DNA from: Sthenelais limicola
Lineage: Eukaryota; Annelida; Polychaeta; Phyllodocida; Sigalionidae
NCBI GenBank assembly: GCA_942159475.1
Contig: OW804094.1
Location: 51,208,966-51,272,965, forward strand
Direction: 5' to 3'
DNA: 64,000 nt
Position numbers and translations under genes: made by a program. The notes below the pieces were generated by a model. That model had not been told where the DNA came from and searched no databases. It worked only from the letters and a program-made list of their open reading frames with translations. Positions 22,521 through 34,999 of the stretch are shown here, piece by piece (positions within the stretch are counted from its first letter, which is position 1; each line of letters starts with the position of its first letter).

Positions 22521-23923
22521 ACTTTATGCAAATATATATTATTATATACGGATACGCCCGTCAATTTCATCAACGCCGCCGCAACGAATGTTAACCTTAA
22601 ATCTTCTGGAATTATAGGATCCCTTGTTTTCCTCATTTCTCCTAAAACTCTCTTAAGGCTTCTGAGCATCAATTCCAACTTGAAATCTTGGCGAATGTCA
22701 AACTCAGTATGAAGCTTGGACAAATGATTTATAGCAGAAGTGTAGTTCTCTAAAGAAGGGTATGATAGGTCAGATGACGACCAAACCAAAAACCTGCAGA
22801 CATTATCAGGCTTTGAGAAGCTCTAGTGGACATAGAGGTATCAGCAAGAGCCTTCTTCTGCATTACGGTAAACCTACTGTATAGTAAAACGATATCTGAA
22901 ATTATACAGATAAAGGGTCTAAGAAACAATTTTTCTGCACACACATCCAAAATATCGTTTAAACGATATTACCACAGTATTCGTCTGGGCTTTTTTTCGA
23001 GAGGCACCTCATCAGCTTCTTGTTCGAGCTAATGATCAAAATGTCAGGGTTAGAAATATGATGTAACCAGAGGTACAATTCTAATGATAAAGCCACCAAG
23101 CCCTTGAATATTCTAGAATTATCAATCTCCGGGAGTTCCGTAATCAAAGACATGTCCTTAAAGAGAGAACAATCTGGAACACCTGAATGAAACACTCCTA
23201 CATTTGATAGATGTTTCCAGTTATATTATATGAATTTTCCTTTGTCGTGTTCCAGTAGAATTGCAGATGAAGGGACGGCAGCCAAGGTCATATCACGAGT
23301 GCCATTGAAATCCACCATATATGTCGAGACATGAGAAGCACAACAATCCATGCCATCTCATAATATCAGAGAACACGAGAAAAGCAGAAGGGGGCAGATT
23401 GTGAACCAAAGCAGACAAAGTTATCGACACTATATAAGCAACGATCTTATAGCTTCTGAGAAGCTATAGGATCGTTGCTATGAGATTTCTCACCACCCAG
23501 CTTCCATTTCAAACCAAAATAAAATTGATTCAGAGCTATACATTACGGTATAGCTCTGATTGATTCGAGGGATGGATCATCACACTGCGATAAGCTGCCT
23601 TGATGTCGACTGTACACATAAACATCTCCCTCTTAAGTCACAAAGGCAAAGGTAGAACATACTTCATCGACGAAATTATTCACTAATTGCCCGATGGGTC
23701 TTTTACAGTCAGTAATTGGTCGAATACCACCGACAGGCTTTTTGATCACTCCCATTGGGTGAATACATGTAGGTTTCAGTTCAATAGCAGATAATTTTCC
23801 GGCCTTCAACTCTTTGTGGATGTGTGGAACACAAAAAATAACTCCTACATTTATAAGATTCCACCAGGCAGCTATACGGTCCACTGGGCGAAAGCCATTG
23901 TAAATACCATCCAACAACATCAC
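22521..23923 (-). mobile_element. DIRS-like retroelement remnant (reverse transcriptase plus tyrosine recombinase)
   Basis: In minus-strand order, 23923-23640 encodes the start of a reverse transcriptase with HPMGVIKKPVGGIRPITDCK and a VNNF block. Frame-shifted beyond it, 23610-23560 gives TVDIKAAYRSVMIHPSNQ (motif A Asp). About 23425-23380 gives VDNFVCFGSQSAPFCFSR, and near 23310 the YxDD position reads YMVDF, so a catalytic Asp is lost. Downstream, 22789-22545 encodes YPSLENYTSAINHLSKLHTE and a following Arg-rich helix with PIIPEDLRL, as in the N-terminal core of DIRS tyrosine recombinases. Stops, frameshifts and two palindromes show that it is dead. No terminal repeats were found. Confidence 0.7.
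23437..23479. repeat. Near-perfect palindrome inside the retroelement
   Basis: Two 21-base arms (23437-23457 and 23459-23479) are inverse copies with a single mismatch and one base between them. They interrupt the reverse-transcriptase coding sequence. A second 11-base perfect inverted repeat lies at 23530-23540/23549-23559. Confidence 0.8.
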
Positions 23924-26900
23924 CTGAAGTATTATTTAATTCATTATACCTTATTCAAAAAATATTAATAGGCTAATAGCAGCATTGGCGAACATGTCGG
24001 TTCTGAACCCAAACTGTTTCTCATGTAATAACTCACTGTCTTCTAGATAATTTATAATTTGCTCTTGAACATGCTTCTCAAAACTTTCCGCACAATGCTA
24101 AGCTTAGAAATAGGCCCATAATTAATTATATTAGTGTGGGTACTATTTCCCTTGTACATAGGGATGTAAGAACGATGTGTGCAGTTGATATTGTAAAGGC
24201 AATCAAACATTTAACCTGCGGTTTTTCCTAAATGATTGTAGTGTAGAACTGAATAACATCAAACATTCGGACGTTCAACGCTTCTTATGATTCTGGAATA
24301 TGAGGACCTTTCAAAATCAAAATTTCATAAAAAAAAACTGCTCAGGTTAACTCAGGTTAAGTTCTTACTTACCCTTGACGCAGATGCCATTCCTTGATTA
24401 ATCGTTCTTCCTTTATCCTAGCCATTAGGACCTTCTTTTTATGTATGTTTCTTAGTTTAGACAGTCCTACTTCCAACAACATTATATTATATCCGATACA
24501 TACGCTCGACTGGTCAATCCTTGTATCCACATTGGTTTATATTAAATCTACTGTGTGTAAATTTGATAGAAGAAGAAAAAAAACTGTTCGGTATGGTTGT
24601 AAATGAAGATTGTGTGCCTGCCTACAGGCTCAGCAAGGGGTCTTACACTGGATGTATAACAGCATATATACTGAATTAAAATGAAGTATGATCTTGGGGA
24701 GGAGTGTGTGTTTTTGTGTGTGTTTTTAGGGGGGGGGGCATAAGCAAAGATCTCCCTCAAGCGCAAACCTTTACTAACGATTGCCCTTTTTCGCGTGTAG
24801 TCTTAATTTGTTTGTTCTAACATTCTCGAGAATTATTCAGTAGCATTCAAAACTGTTGTGAATAAAATTGGTTATTATTTACATTATAATTAATATTTAT
24901 TTTATATTGTGTGTGTAGTCTTTTGGGTAGGTCCCCCTTGTATTGAAAGGCAGGAGATGGAATTATTTTCTCTAATCACATTTGATGACCCTTGAAGAAA
25001 CGTGGTGCAAGGTGTACTTTCTCTGAGCCTATTTTAACCATAATATTCTCTGCCGCCTATATTAAACTACTGGTGGCGTAATTAATCCTTATGCAAACGG
25101 AATATAACATTCATTTATTGTAATTTCTGGAAGAGGTTATTGAGCTTCAGCAGAAACATACTTAGTATATCACGTACAGTATGTATAATGACCAATTCTA
25201 TTTTGTTGCCGTCCATAAGTGTTATACATCATATCTTCAGGAATATTACAGATCAATTAATCCTGGAACACATATAAAGTAAAATATTATGTTGTCATTT
25301 AACAAAATGATATTTTCACTGGACGAAATCATATCACAGATATCTTTTTTTACATGCGTCACGGAAGTAGTATTCCTGGAACATGTATATACATATCATA
25401 TATGTATATTTGAACACATCTTTAATATCAAAAACGTAATGACTATGCATCTAAAGCATGGAAAAGGTTCTATGGTGATGTGACGAATGGCTAAACACAC
25501 CCTCCCTTATAAGCCAAGACTTTTAACTAAGGGAAAAAAACACCCAAAACAAAATCATATTGTGATGTGTTGCAGGAAAATGAGTCACAAGTCGCAAAAA
25601 GGATATTTTTCAAAGTGTTATTTCTACAAAATCTCTTTGTTGCAATGTTCTCGATTTTGGGAGGCTTAGGCTTAATATGCCCTACGAATCTATGCACCAG
25701 ATTTCAGGACATTGTATTGAATATATCCTTGCATTTTAAAGGTCTTCTTTTGTATTCAAAATCAATATTTTGCAACTTGTCACTCATTTTCCTGTGACAC
25801 ATCATATTTATATGTCGTTAATCTTCAGTTATGTCGTAGGTCTACACAACCCATTTTCCATGTAAAACCTAGTCGGAAAATCTTAGTATTGATATTTATA
25901 GACTGATATTACACAGAACTAATAATAAATATCAAATCTAAAGTTCATTATCAAAATGCTACCTCATAAGACCATAAAAGCGTTAATCTTCCTATGTCGT
26001 TAATCTTCATCACCTCTGGTTCCCATGTGTGGCTGGCGTCATGCATTTTGTCTGCTCAGGCCCAAGAAAAACTCTAACCAATACGGTTATAAGGTTCATT
26101 ACATATCAAATCCTATGAATTTTATCAGTATTTGTTCGATTTGGATAACTTTCATTATTTTTTTTTTAAATTCCACCTTCATAAAACGAGATGTCGTTAA
26201 TCTACACCAGGGGTACCCACACAAAAAAATTATGGATTTTGATGGCTTTTGTCCAAAATCTTTTGCAATTTGTTTTACACAGATCATGTTCAAGTAACCT
26301 ACTATCACAACATATAAAAACAATATTTAAACAATAATATTTGCCCCCAAAATGGGATTTTGAAAAGAAAAAAAAATCTGTGGTAAAAATGCCAAAAATG
26401 TGGTTCCATAGGTTGTTAGAACCATCCAATCAAAAAAACCCCTCAAATTAATGGTAATTTATTTGTATTAAGCCCATTTAATCACATTCCATGGTTGGGG
26501 GCCAAATGTTGTCAAATTGGTGGAATTGGCCATGTACATGTTATATTAAGGCCTACACCTTCAATAAAACAGAAAAGATTTGTGACAAATACATTTGATA
26601 TGTGCCTCAACATCTAGTTACATTTAATGCTGTGTAGTACTAATAAATTTGCTCAGAATTATGTCATTTCTGCTTATCTGTTAAATTTAACATTTTAATT
26701 AGTATTACTCCTCTGAAATAAAATAAGAGTCCAGAATAGAAAATTATGTAATTATCAGTACTTATGGTCGCAAGAAAGGCACCAGACCCACCCTAAACTA
26801 AGACTGGGTATTAGTGTTACTAAATAATAATAACAGAGAGCATCGACATAAATATAAATGGAACGTACCACGGGTGTATTCTCTCCTAGGGTTATGCATC

Positions 26901-26990
26901 AAGGTTGTGGCAGGAGAGAATACACCCAAATATGTTCTATATTTATTATACTACTAAATAAATAAAATAGCATAATGTAAAACTAATTAC
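23924..26990. other. No gene recognised; spaced repeat words
   Basis: There is no supported exon. ATGTCGTTAATCTWCA recurs at about 25812, 25994 and 26191. A hairpin lies at 26858-26950. Open frames in this stretch lack family motifs. Confidence 0.4.
26858..26950. repeat. Foldback hairpin
   Basis: GGGTGTATTCTCTCCT (26872-26887) and AGGAGAGAATACACCC (26912-26927) are perfect inverse copies. Outside them, AT-rich segments containing AAATATAAATGGAAC and GTTCTATATTTAT continue the pairing imperfectly. Confidence 0.7.
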
Positions 26991-27038
<48 letters not shown>

Positions 27039-27064
27039 ATGAATGAATGAATGAATGAATGAAT
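26991..27064. repeat. Microsatellite (GAAA)n then (GAAT)n
   Basis: About twelve GAAA units run into six GAAT units without interruption. Confidence 0.95.
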
Positions 27065-27987
27065 ATCATGTAATTAGAATTTTCGCATTCCATTCCTTTG
27101 TGCGACAAAAAGAGAAAATAGTCCACACACCCGCCACCCGCCGCCTGTGACTTGCCAATAACGTTACAAAATTCAACACTTGTGAACTTCGATTTTGGAT
27201 TACACTAGCCGAAAAACAGACTCACAAGAAGGTAATTAAGCATTTTCAGCCATATTCTTATCGTGGAGGCTCAAAGGCATGCACATATTGTAATGCTGGC
27301 GATGTAATTAACAAATTATCAACCTCCCTCTGTAAGTGGGTGGTACAATGTTGAAGGTATAGGCAGCTACATCGCAGGGGTGTAATATAATTATCGACTA
27401 TCTACTCTCTATTCTTAACTTATGGTAACATAATTGGGGAGGTTATAATCAATTAAAAGTGGATATATTTTCAGCTCTCTTTACCTAAAGCACATAAATT
27501 ACGTGTTATATTCAAACAAGCCCCAATTTCATAAATATGATGATTATAACAATTAACATTATAACTAGAAATAGACCTGGGTCCCAGTATATGGAAATGG
27601 GCAGAAGGTACTCGCGTCTTTGACAATGGGCAATGACAAGGTTCAGCGAACAAAGGCAAGCACTATAAATTCTGGTTGTATGAGTTCGAATTAATCTATA
27701 GATACAACATATGAGTTAGCTCTGTACATAATATCATTCCATGCCAATATTGATAGGTAGGCATATTTCTCTAACGGTAACTTAAAACATTAGTAGTCTA
27801 AAAGTTTCAAATGCTAAAATGATCCCTGAAGACTCTATACAAGTATAGTGACTGTTACTGGTAACAGTGTTTCAGATTACTGCTAATTGTTACACTTATA
27901 GAGGGGGTTTGCTGTTAACAGTTGTAGCTGTCGTTTGGTAGTTCACGATTATCTCATTGTGTTTCCCGAGAAGAAACATTATAAAAA

Positions 27988-28100
27988 TGAATTCTTTTAT
28001 TTTGGCGAGTAGGTACATTTAGACACAGAACAAGACAAAATATATGTAGTATGCTTCAGATTACAAATCTGGTAATCCAGCATATATATATGCCTCTATT
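27988..28100. repeat. Dispersed repeat, partner of 4246-4345
   Basis: The same ordered words as at 4246-4345 (TGAATTCTTTTAT, GAGTAGGTACA, CAGATTACAAATCTGGT, TGCCTCT) occur here with substitutions. Confidence 0.45.
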
Positions 28101-28226
28101 ATTGCATTATAATGGTTAATTAAATACGAGAAGTATTCTAGTACTTGTCAGATCGTAGTACATAGAAATGAAACAAAGTGAAATGCCATATATTATATAT
28201 ACATTAATCTTTCAATAGTTAAGCTT

Positions 28227-28297
28227 GGTACATCTGGCGTACTCCCAGCACGATCTAAAAATCTGACATTGTAATGGGAGTACACGAGATGTATGCC
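28227..28297. repeat. Foldback hairpin
   Basis: GGTACATCTGGCGTACTCCC and GGGAGTACACGAGATGTATG are near-perfect inverse arms, separated by about 28 bases. Confidence 0.65.
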
Positions 28298-28352
28298 ACT
28301 CATGGCTGATGCATGTTGTAATTAGTTTTACTATTTACGTATCAGGAACATG

Positions 28353-28535
28353 AGGGTGGTTTCCACTGGTTGCGGTAAGCTCTGTGGTAAGCCTTGCGAT
28401 GGTCTGTGTTGTTGAGGAGTGGCGAGGTCATGCCTACATCGTTCACTGACCATGTAGGCAAGGAACTCGTCATTCCTCACCACCTACAGAACCAGCACAA
28501 ACCATCGCAAGGCCGCAGCCAGTGGAGACCACCCT
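28353..28535. mobile_element. Foldback element with arms of about 85 bases
   Basis: AGGGTGGTTTCCACTGGTTG at the left matches, inverted, CAGCCAGTGGAGACCACCCT at the right. Pairing continues through CCTTGCGATGG/CCATCGCAAGG and CATGCCTACAT/ATGTAGGCAAG to a 12-base loop. The left arm has a small insertion. There is no coding capacity. Confidence 0.7.
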
Positions 28536-29281
28536 TATATAGACTCATTAGACGAATTTAAATCTGTGTTCCATGTTCGCCAGGAATTGTGCTTAGTTAT
28601 ACTTAATATAGTTTATGTCCTGTCACAATGAACAGAGATTAGAGGAACAACAAAATGTTTATGCTACCAATTATATTGTTTATTATTTTGTTGCTAATTA
28701 TTGGCTTTTATAATAATGGCTCAGTGCATATTATCTCACAATCCATAAGGGTACATTTAAATATCCCTTTCGTTGCTAGGTTCAAAAAGCTCTATAATAA
28801 ATGATATAGACCTATTTACAAGATAAAATTCTCGATCAGAAACTCTTGTTATTAGCAGTATAGTTATGTGAAAGTGGTCTCTAGGTGCTTATATTAGACA
28901 ACAAGCCACGTCATCAATTGGGTAATGAATTCAATAGGATTGTAGTTTTATACTGCACACTCCTTCTAAATAGTTCTTTGTTAATGGCCTCAGTTCTAAA
29001 AACGAAAGGGATATTTAAGACCAAGGCCTCATGTCCCCTTATGAGCATAAATTATATGCGCATAACTGAGCATAAGGTGTATGCGCAAAGATTTGCATTA
29101 TTTCTTGGTGGACATTTGATACATCACCATGTCAGAAATAAGATGAGGGGGTCGTATATATAGCCTTTAGTGCTGCCAATCAGCGGCAGGGTTGGATTAC
29201 AACTACAGCTCCATGTGGATGTGTTATTGCTTACAAGACATATTTCTACACGTAGATACACACACCTTGATATCGATCTAC

Positions 29282-29624
29282 TGTTATAATGGATGTAACA
29301 TAAAGGATGACGAAGTAATGAAGTTTAAAGATGTATTTATTCCTGGTACAGGTATATAATGTGATGGTATAACCTTGGTGTAATTAGGCAGGTAACTGAC
29401 TAATTAGTGGGTCAAACCCAGGTTATATAGGAGGGAGGCTTACCTACCTGGCAAGCCTCTCCACCTCATTGGAGGTGCGACCCAACCAATGACAGGTAAG
29501 CATTAATCAGTAGAGAGGTATAGGCTCCATACAGGTAGGAGCTACGGTGAAGGTATAGGCATATGGCCATTAATAATTAAAATTTTAGGTACATAAATAT
29601 ATTGTGACACAATGAGGTATAACA
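29282..29624 (-). mobile_element. LTR-like element, copy 1 (probable solo LTR)
   Basis: Read on the minus strand it starts TGTTATACCTCATTGTG and ends ATTATAACA, so the ends are TGTTA...TAACA. CCTGTACCAGGAATAAATAC gives a polyadenylation-like AATAAA near the 3' end. It matches 45470-45785 in the CCTCCAAT, CAAGCCTCTCC, CTGACCCA-like and CCAGGAATAAA blocks in the same order. No clear target duplication is seen. Confidence 0.6.
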
Positions 29625-32150
29625 CTGCTAACATATTATCTCATTCACTAACAAAGTAGCTAAATATACTCTATAATATGCCCTTAAAAATGCATGTAAT
29701 CTTTAAAACACTGTCTTGAAATTTGATAAATGTATTCATACTCCGAACAGCATTATGCAACCCAAGGATGATAGCATTCCTTCGGCATATATGCCTCAAA
29801 TCCAAGATGGCCGCAACCTATATATATAGGCATAATTTCAAGAAAATTCCAACATTTTGCTATCAAGTTGCTATTTATCATCCAATATGGTCTTGTAATA
29901 CACCAAAAACATCCTTTGTTTGAGATCAAGCAGATGAGACATAGTTGGGTGATATCCAGGTGATCTTGTAACCATGGCAACAGAAAATACATCATTTTCG
30001 TCCTGATTTCCAATTTCGCAACATAAAACCATGGGTTTTTAATGAAAATCACCGATGAGGCCTAACTTTTTTGTTTATTGTCTAATTTGTGTGTATTAGT
30101 GGTGTGTGATATCTAACTCAGTATCTCTATGGTAAAGCTGAATAAAATATTTAAAATAAAAAAACACTGTGCCCACTGAGGGATTAATGTACAGTACCGT
30201 TTGTTTATAGCATCTTCAATTCCTACTGCATGAAACAATGCTGAACTGCAGGCTGATCGTGCAGTATATATCTAAATTTGTCAAGAACGCATGGAGCATA
30301 TATATATAATATAATAATGCACCGAACATCAAGATACCTGATTGATTGATTGGCTACTCCTGCAATCATTGTCATTGTATCAGAAATGATAAACCTACAA
30401 AAAACGTTTAGCCGTGAAATAGGTCACTCTTTTCCCTTGCCTGACATCATCATGTGATTCTCCAAAACCATAATCCCCAAAACCATCAGCAACCTAACGT
30501 ATCAAACTGTAATTTAGTGTTCTTATGATTTATACAAGCTATTTTTGTGCAGCTTTTAGACGATTAATTTTTAGATCCCTTTCACTTGAACCAGAAGCCC
30601 AACCTTTGTCTTTTCTAATAACTCACGTGCATGGTGCCAAAATATAATCTTGACCTACATTTTATGTTGGTAGCTCTATGTTAATTAAAGCTCCTGAGGG
30701 AAAAGACCACAGGGAACCTAAGAAAGTAGATATTGTCCCAAAGAATATTCTGATAAAAGCAATGGCTGTCAAATAATTTTATCATTTTACGGAAACAAAC
30801 TTTTAATCTCAAATGTGGGCGCTATTCGGAAATTTCTTACTGGGACGGGAATTTGATGAAATTACATTAATCAAATAGTATTTTTTCGTTCGGCCGGTGC
30901 GAACAGTATAATAGTACAGGTATACTTGAGTGGCTTTTCTGGGCCCTTAAGTCTTCTAAATCTTCTGTTTATATTATAGTTGGGAATAACGCATGCAGTT
31001 GTTAAAAGTATTAATAATATAGGATCGGAATATTCATAGAAATTGTCTAGGAACAAAAGGGAACAAGGACTAAACTTCATCATTTGGACAATCGTGATTT
31101 CCCTTGATTATTTGAGACAATTTTTTGCGACTTCAAATTCATGGTCAACAGAAAGTGCGTTTTTATTAAATGAGTCATCAGGAAATCACTACAGAGAGAT
31201 CGTGTTGATATTTCATGATTAAAAGGGGTTTCCGTAAATTTGCCTATAAGTTGGCGGTCGGTATGCTCTCCCCAATAAAACTTATCAATGCCGGAGTGTT
31301 GTATTATGTCTCTGTTCTGGTGTTAGTGTGGGAATTCCTATTTCATCTATCTGCTCTCTGTGTGTAATTGGCTGGTGAGGCAGAAAATCAATCAGACAGT
31401 GCAAGCAATGCTCTCGATCCATAGCAATAAAAAAGGATTTACCTGGTCATGTATGATATGACTCTGTAGGACTTCACCCGGCCATTTTTCTGTTCTTAAT
31501 CTTAGAGTAAAATACCTTAATTACTCTAAGTCTTAATCAACACTTTAAGACAAAGCACATCTATTCTGAGATTCTGAGATTCAGCCATCATTCAAAGGCA
31601 CACAGTGATCGAGCAACAATGGTAGTATATCTATTTATAGTTGGCCTCCACTATTTCTCCATGTCTACCATGGAGTGCTGTTGCTGGCCTTTATACTACA
31701 TTCAGTATTTTTGGATGTGCACTAATAATAGTCTTTTTCTCACTATATACCAGGTGTAGGATTAGTGCGGGCATGCACTGGATGTTTCATTAAATATGAG
31801 ATTAATTACGGTCATCCCAGGACCCCAGGAAGCAATGCGCCCCCTCCCCCACTCCCGCCCGAAAGCCCCTTCTGTACCTCTGATCACCCGACCCGTTACC
31901 ATGGCAACACATGTCTCGCTTTGTGCAACTTGCATTTTCCTGTGTCCTTCTCCCTCCTTTCTGATACCTCATAGTATTGATCAGTAGAGGTAAAGGATTG
32001 ATTGACTCATCACATGTGCAGGGACACCTGCACATATATACTAAAATACTGTCTAAGCATTGTTACATATTAGCAATTTCAATTCATTTCAAAAGATGAT
32101 ACTAAATCATATGAAATGCATTTGTATACCTTCTGTTATACCTAATGTAG
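29625..32150. other. No gene recognised
   Basis: AT-rich DNA, short frames only. The three overlapping frames at 31765-32035 share one GC-rich stretch and none has a recognisable domain. Confidence 0.4.
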
Positions 32151-32152
32151 TG

Positions 32153-32187
32153 TATGCATGTATGTATGTATGTATGTATGTATGTAT
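32153..32187. repeat. Microsatellite (TGTA)n
   Basis: About eight TGTA units are followed by TAATGTTTATTTCCAG. A second (TGTA)n tract at 34852-34873 is followed by TAATATTTATTTCCAG, so the microsatellite belongs to a dispersed repeat. Confidence 0.85.
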
Positions 32188-32539
32188 AATGTTTATTTCC
32201 AGAAGCGTACATTTGTAATAATAATTATATCAATCAATTTTTACACCGAAAAAAGATGCCTCTCTTCTATACAATAATAACATACAAATAAGATAAAACA
32301 TTAAACTGGGCACGCTACATGCCATGAAGCGAGGTCTCTCCTTCATGTACATGTGTTTGGGTCCACTACTTATCTTAGTGAATTATTATATGGTTTTGTC
32401 TGTCGTCCTGGATCAATACTCTTGTGGATAATTTTCTTTTATATTATAATTACAAGCATCTCCATCGCATTTGACCATGATCTGGTACAGTACACATCTT
32501 TATGTTTTATGTAGATACTAGCAAAGTACCCGTCCTCCG

Positions 32540-32885
32540 GATGGTCCCCCCTTTCCCTCTTTCCCTCCCCCTCTTCTCTGTCTCTCATACCTGTTTTTCT
32601 CTCCCAACCCCATCTCCGATTCCCCCATCTCCCTCACCTCTTCCTCATGCTCCCCCTCCCCACTTTCTCCCCCTCCCCTCTCTCCCTTCCCCTACATCCT
32701 CTCCCTCCCCTCTCCCTCCCATCCTCTTCACTCTCCCACTTCTCTGCATGTAGTTGGGTCCCCTGGAAGTGACATAGTATCTCACAGGGGCTTTCCCAGG
32801 CTATAAATAGAGTGTGTAGATCCCAATTTAAAAAAGGCTTTAAAATCACATTTTCACCCCACATACCTTTACAAACCACATATAA
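32540..32885. repeat. Pyrimidine tract plus conserved flank, copy 1
   Basis: About 200 bases of CT-rich sequence on the plus strand are followed by a flank with GGCTATAAATAGAGTGTG and TTCACCCCACATACC. The same order and flank occur at 48860-49265. The long open frames over the tract are composition artefacts. Confidence 0.65.
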
Positions 32886-33319
32886 TGTCCTCCATACAGG
32901 GTCGATGGACCTGTACAGACCAAAAAGACAGATGGGTAGATCACAGATTCCCAGAACATGTGTGTCAAAAAAACCCTTCTAGAGCTTTATATATTAGGGG
33001 GATGTTGCAGTCAGCTGGTGAGTAGCATTTTGGCAAACACTGGCCCATTTTCTTGAGTAAACAACCGTAGTAACAGTAATATAGTAATGCAACAACAGTT
33101 TGTATTGGAGAGAGAGAAAAGTGACCACTTTGTTACTGACTGTTATTAGGCTGTGCTGGGTGCTCCATCCCTGAATATGATAAAGGTTTTCTTCAAGGTA
33201 TGCCTGGGCCCTGTTTCAAAATCAGGGACATAGGAATTAAGTAAAAAAACATCCGATTTGGGACAAATTCCACTTCATAATCAAAGTTGAGAATCTTATC
33301 AGAGTTGCTAAGATTCACG

Positions 33320-33382
33320 GTGACATTGAGAACATTCATAGTGACTTTGAGAACATTCGTAGCGACTTTGAGTACATTCGCA
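33320..33382. repeat. Three 21-base tandem repeats
   Basis: Units GTGACATTGAGAACATTCAT A, GTGACTTTGAGAACATTCGT A and GCGACTTTGAGTACATTCGC A follow each other exactly. The segment before them (TTTGGGACAAATTCC...ATAATCAAAGTTGAGAA) recurs at 36975-37015. Confidence 0.8.
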
Positions 33383-34110
33383 GCAAATCCTGGCAATGTA
33401 CACTCTCTATTCCTCTCAGCCCATGGCGCCTCCCTGTCTGTTATTATGGTTATTACGTAATAAGACAACTCACATGGCCGGTCCCGTCACCGGCCTATTT
33501 CTCGTGAATCCGGAGAGCTGCGAATGTCAGTGCGAATACGAATGTTCCCGCGAACGTCCTACATTATGTAACGCCAGGCCGGGACATTCTTTGTAACATT
33601 TGAAAACCATTCGCAAATTTTCAAAATAAATCTTGCCATGTCTCATTCATTATGAAACAGTACCTTTAAGGTATTGTTGATTCATATTCTTAATTTCAGA
33701 TAAAATTGTAGAGTTACTCTAAAGGCCCATTTACATTACAAGAAATACGGATGCCGTTACGTAATTGAGATAGGTTTGTGCGGATTACTTCCACTCAATT
33801 CTACGTAAGAGAAGGGGTATCTTTTGCAAAGATAACACTGCTTTAATTTAGACTTGTTCAGGCGGGGGAGGGGATCGTTAATAAAGGGCATATAATATCA
33901 CTATAAAATCTTTTGATAAGAAATAAATACATGGAGATACATGTGGTACAATTGTTATAATACTTTACTTTACGTTGATGTATGTACCACATGCTATTTG
34001 TATGTGCGGGAGTAGTGTGGAAATTTTCACCAGTTCCACACGTGTGGTATGACTTCCTGTCCTCAGTAAGCATAGCCATATAAGGTAAGCATAGCAACGT
34101 CGGAGTAAAT

Positions 34111-34270
34111 ATAGAACCTAAATTCGAATGTGGTACTTGGGACACATTTACACTGTCCTTGATGGGTTTTTTTCGTAACCCACTTGCCTATCGGTTCGTG
34201 GGCCACGAAAAAACAAACATTTCAGACAGTGTAATAGTGTCCCTTGTACCACATTCTCATCAGGTTCTAT
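34111..34270. mobile_element. Foldback element of 160 bases
   Basis: The left arm (ATAGAACCT, GAATGTGGTAC, GGGACAC, TACACTGTC) is matched inverted by the right arm (GACAGTGTA, GTGTCCC, GTACCACATTC, AGGTTCTAT). Inside, TTTTTTTCGT and ACGAAAAAA pair again. Confidence 0.7.
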
Positions 34271-34851
34271 TTATTTACATACCACACAATATTTTTTCTT
34301 TAAAATTGGATTGGTCCTTGGTATGACCATAAAGTGCCTTTCTGTCTCTTTTCTCTGTCTCTCTCTCCCTTCTTCTCTATCTCTATTTCCTTGGTATGAT
34401 TATAAACTGCCTCCCTCTCAGCTCTCCCGCCCTTGATATAAGCATCTTAAATGTGTTGATGAGGGCATAAAGCAACCAATCTCACTACATTGTTTTTTAA
34501 ATGTTTATTCGACAAAATTTCACATGATGTGATACATTTCATTCAGCAACAAAAATTTCAATCACAGATACTATTAACGTTCATAACTGACTTTCACATT
34601 AATTGTTTTACTTCTTTTAACTTAATTTACACCATCACCTTTCAATCTCTTTAATACAATTTCATTCATTTCTATAGATCAAAGCAAATTCCGACCCTCC
34701 CAACATGCCTCAAATCTGTTCAGTAATTTAACTTTAACATTAATGAGTATCATAAGATTTGTACCGTGGTTATCATGTTATAGTCGTTAATCTGTTATTA
34801 GGGCTCTATTCACCGAGAATCTGTATCGGACGTTTATGTATGTATTAATTA

Positions 34852-34873
34852 TGTATGTATGTATGTATGTATA
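34852..34873. repeat. Microsatellite (TGTA)n, second tract
   Basis: Short TATG/TGTA run followed by the TTTATTTCCAG flank shared with 32188-32205. Confidence 0.75.
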
Positions 34874-34999
34874 ATATTTATTTCCAGTCTACATTGTACA
34901 TTCAAAATAGTAGTAGTAATAATAAAATCAAATCTGGGAATGGGCAGCCCCTTCTATGAAAATCATAGCTCTTCCAGGAGTTCCCTGAGTTCCCATCTC

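Noticed and set aside
22750..22950. 66-codon minus-strand frame next to the recombinase part
   Set aside because: It may be the linker before the recombinase of the DIRS-like element, but on its own it has no clear motif, so I did not annotate it separately.
26991..27064. CRISPR-like array
   Set aside because: It is a simple tetranucleotide microsatellite with no spacers, in eukaryotic DNA.
27660..27710. GAGTTCGAATTAATC as a tRNA B-box
   Set aside because: No matching A box, acceptor stem or anticodon arm could be drawn around it.
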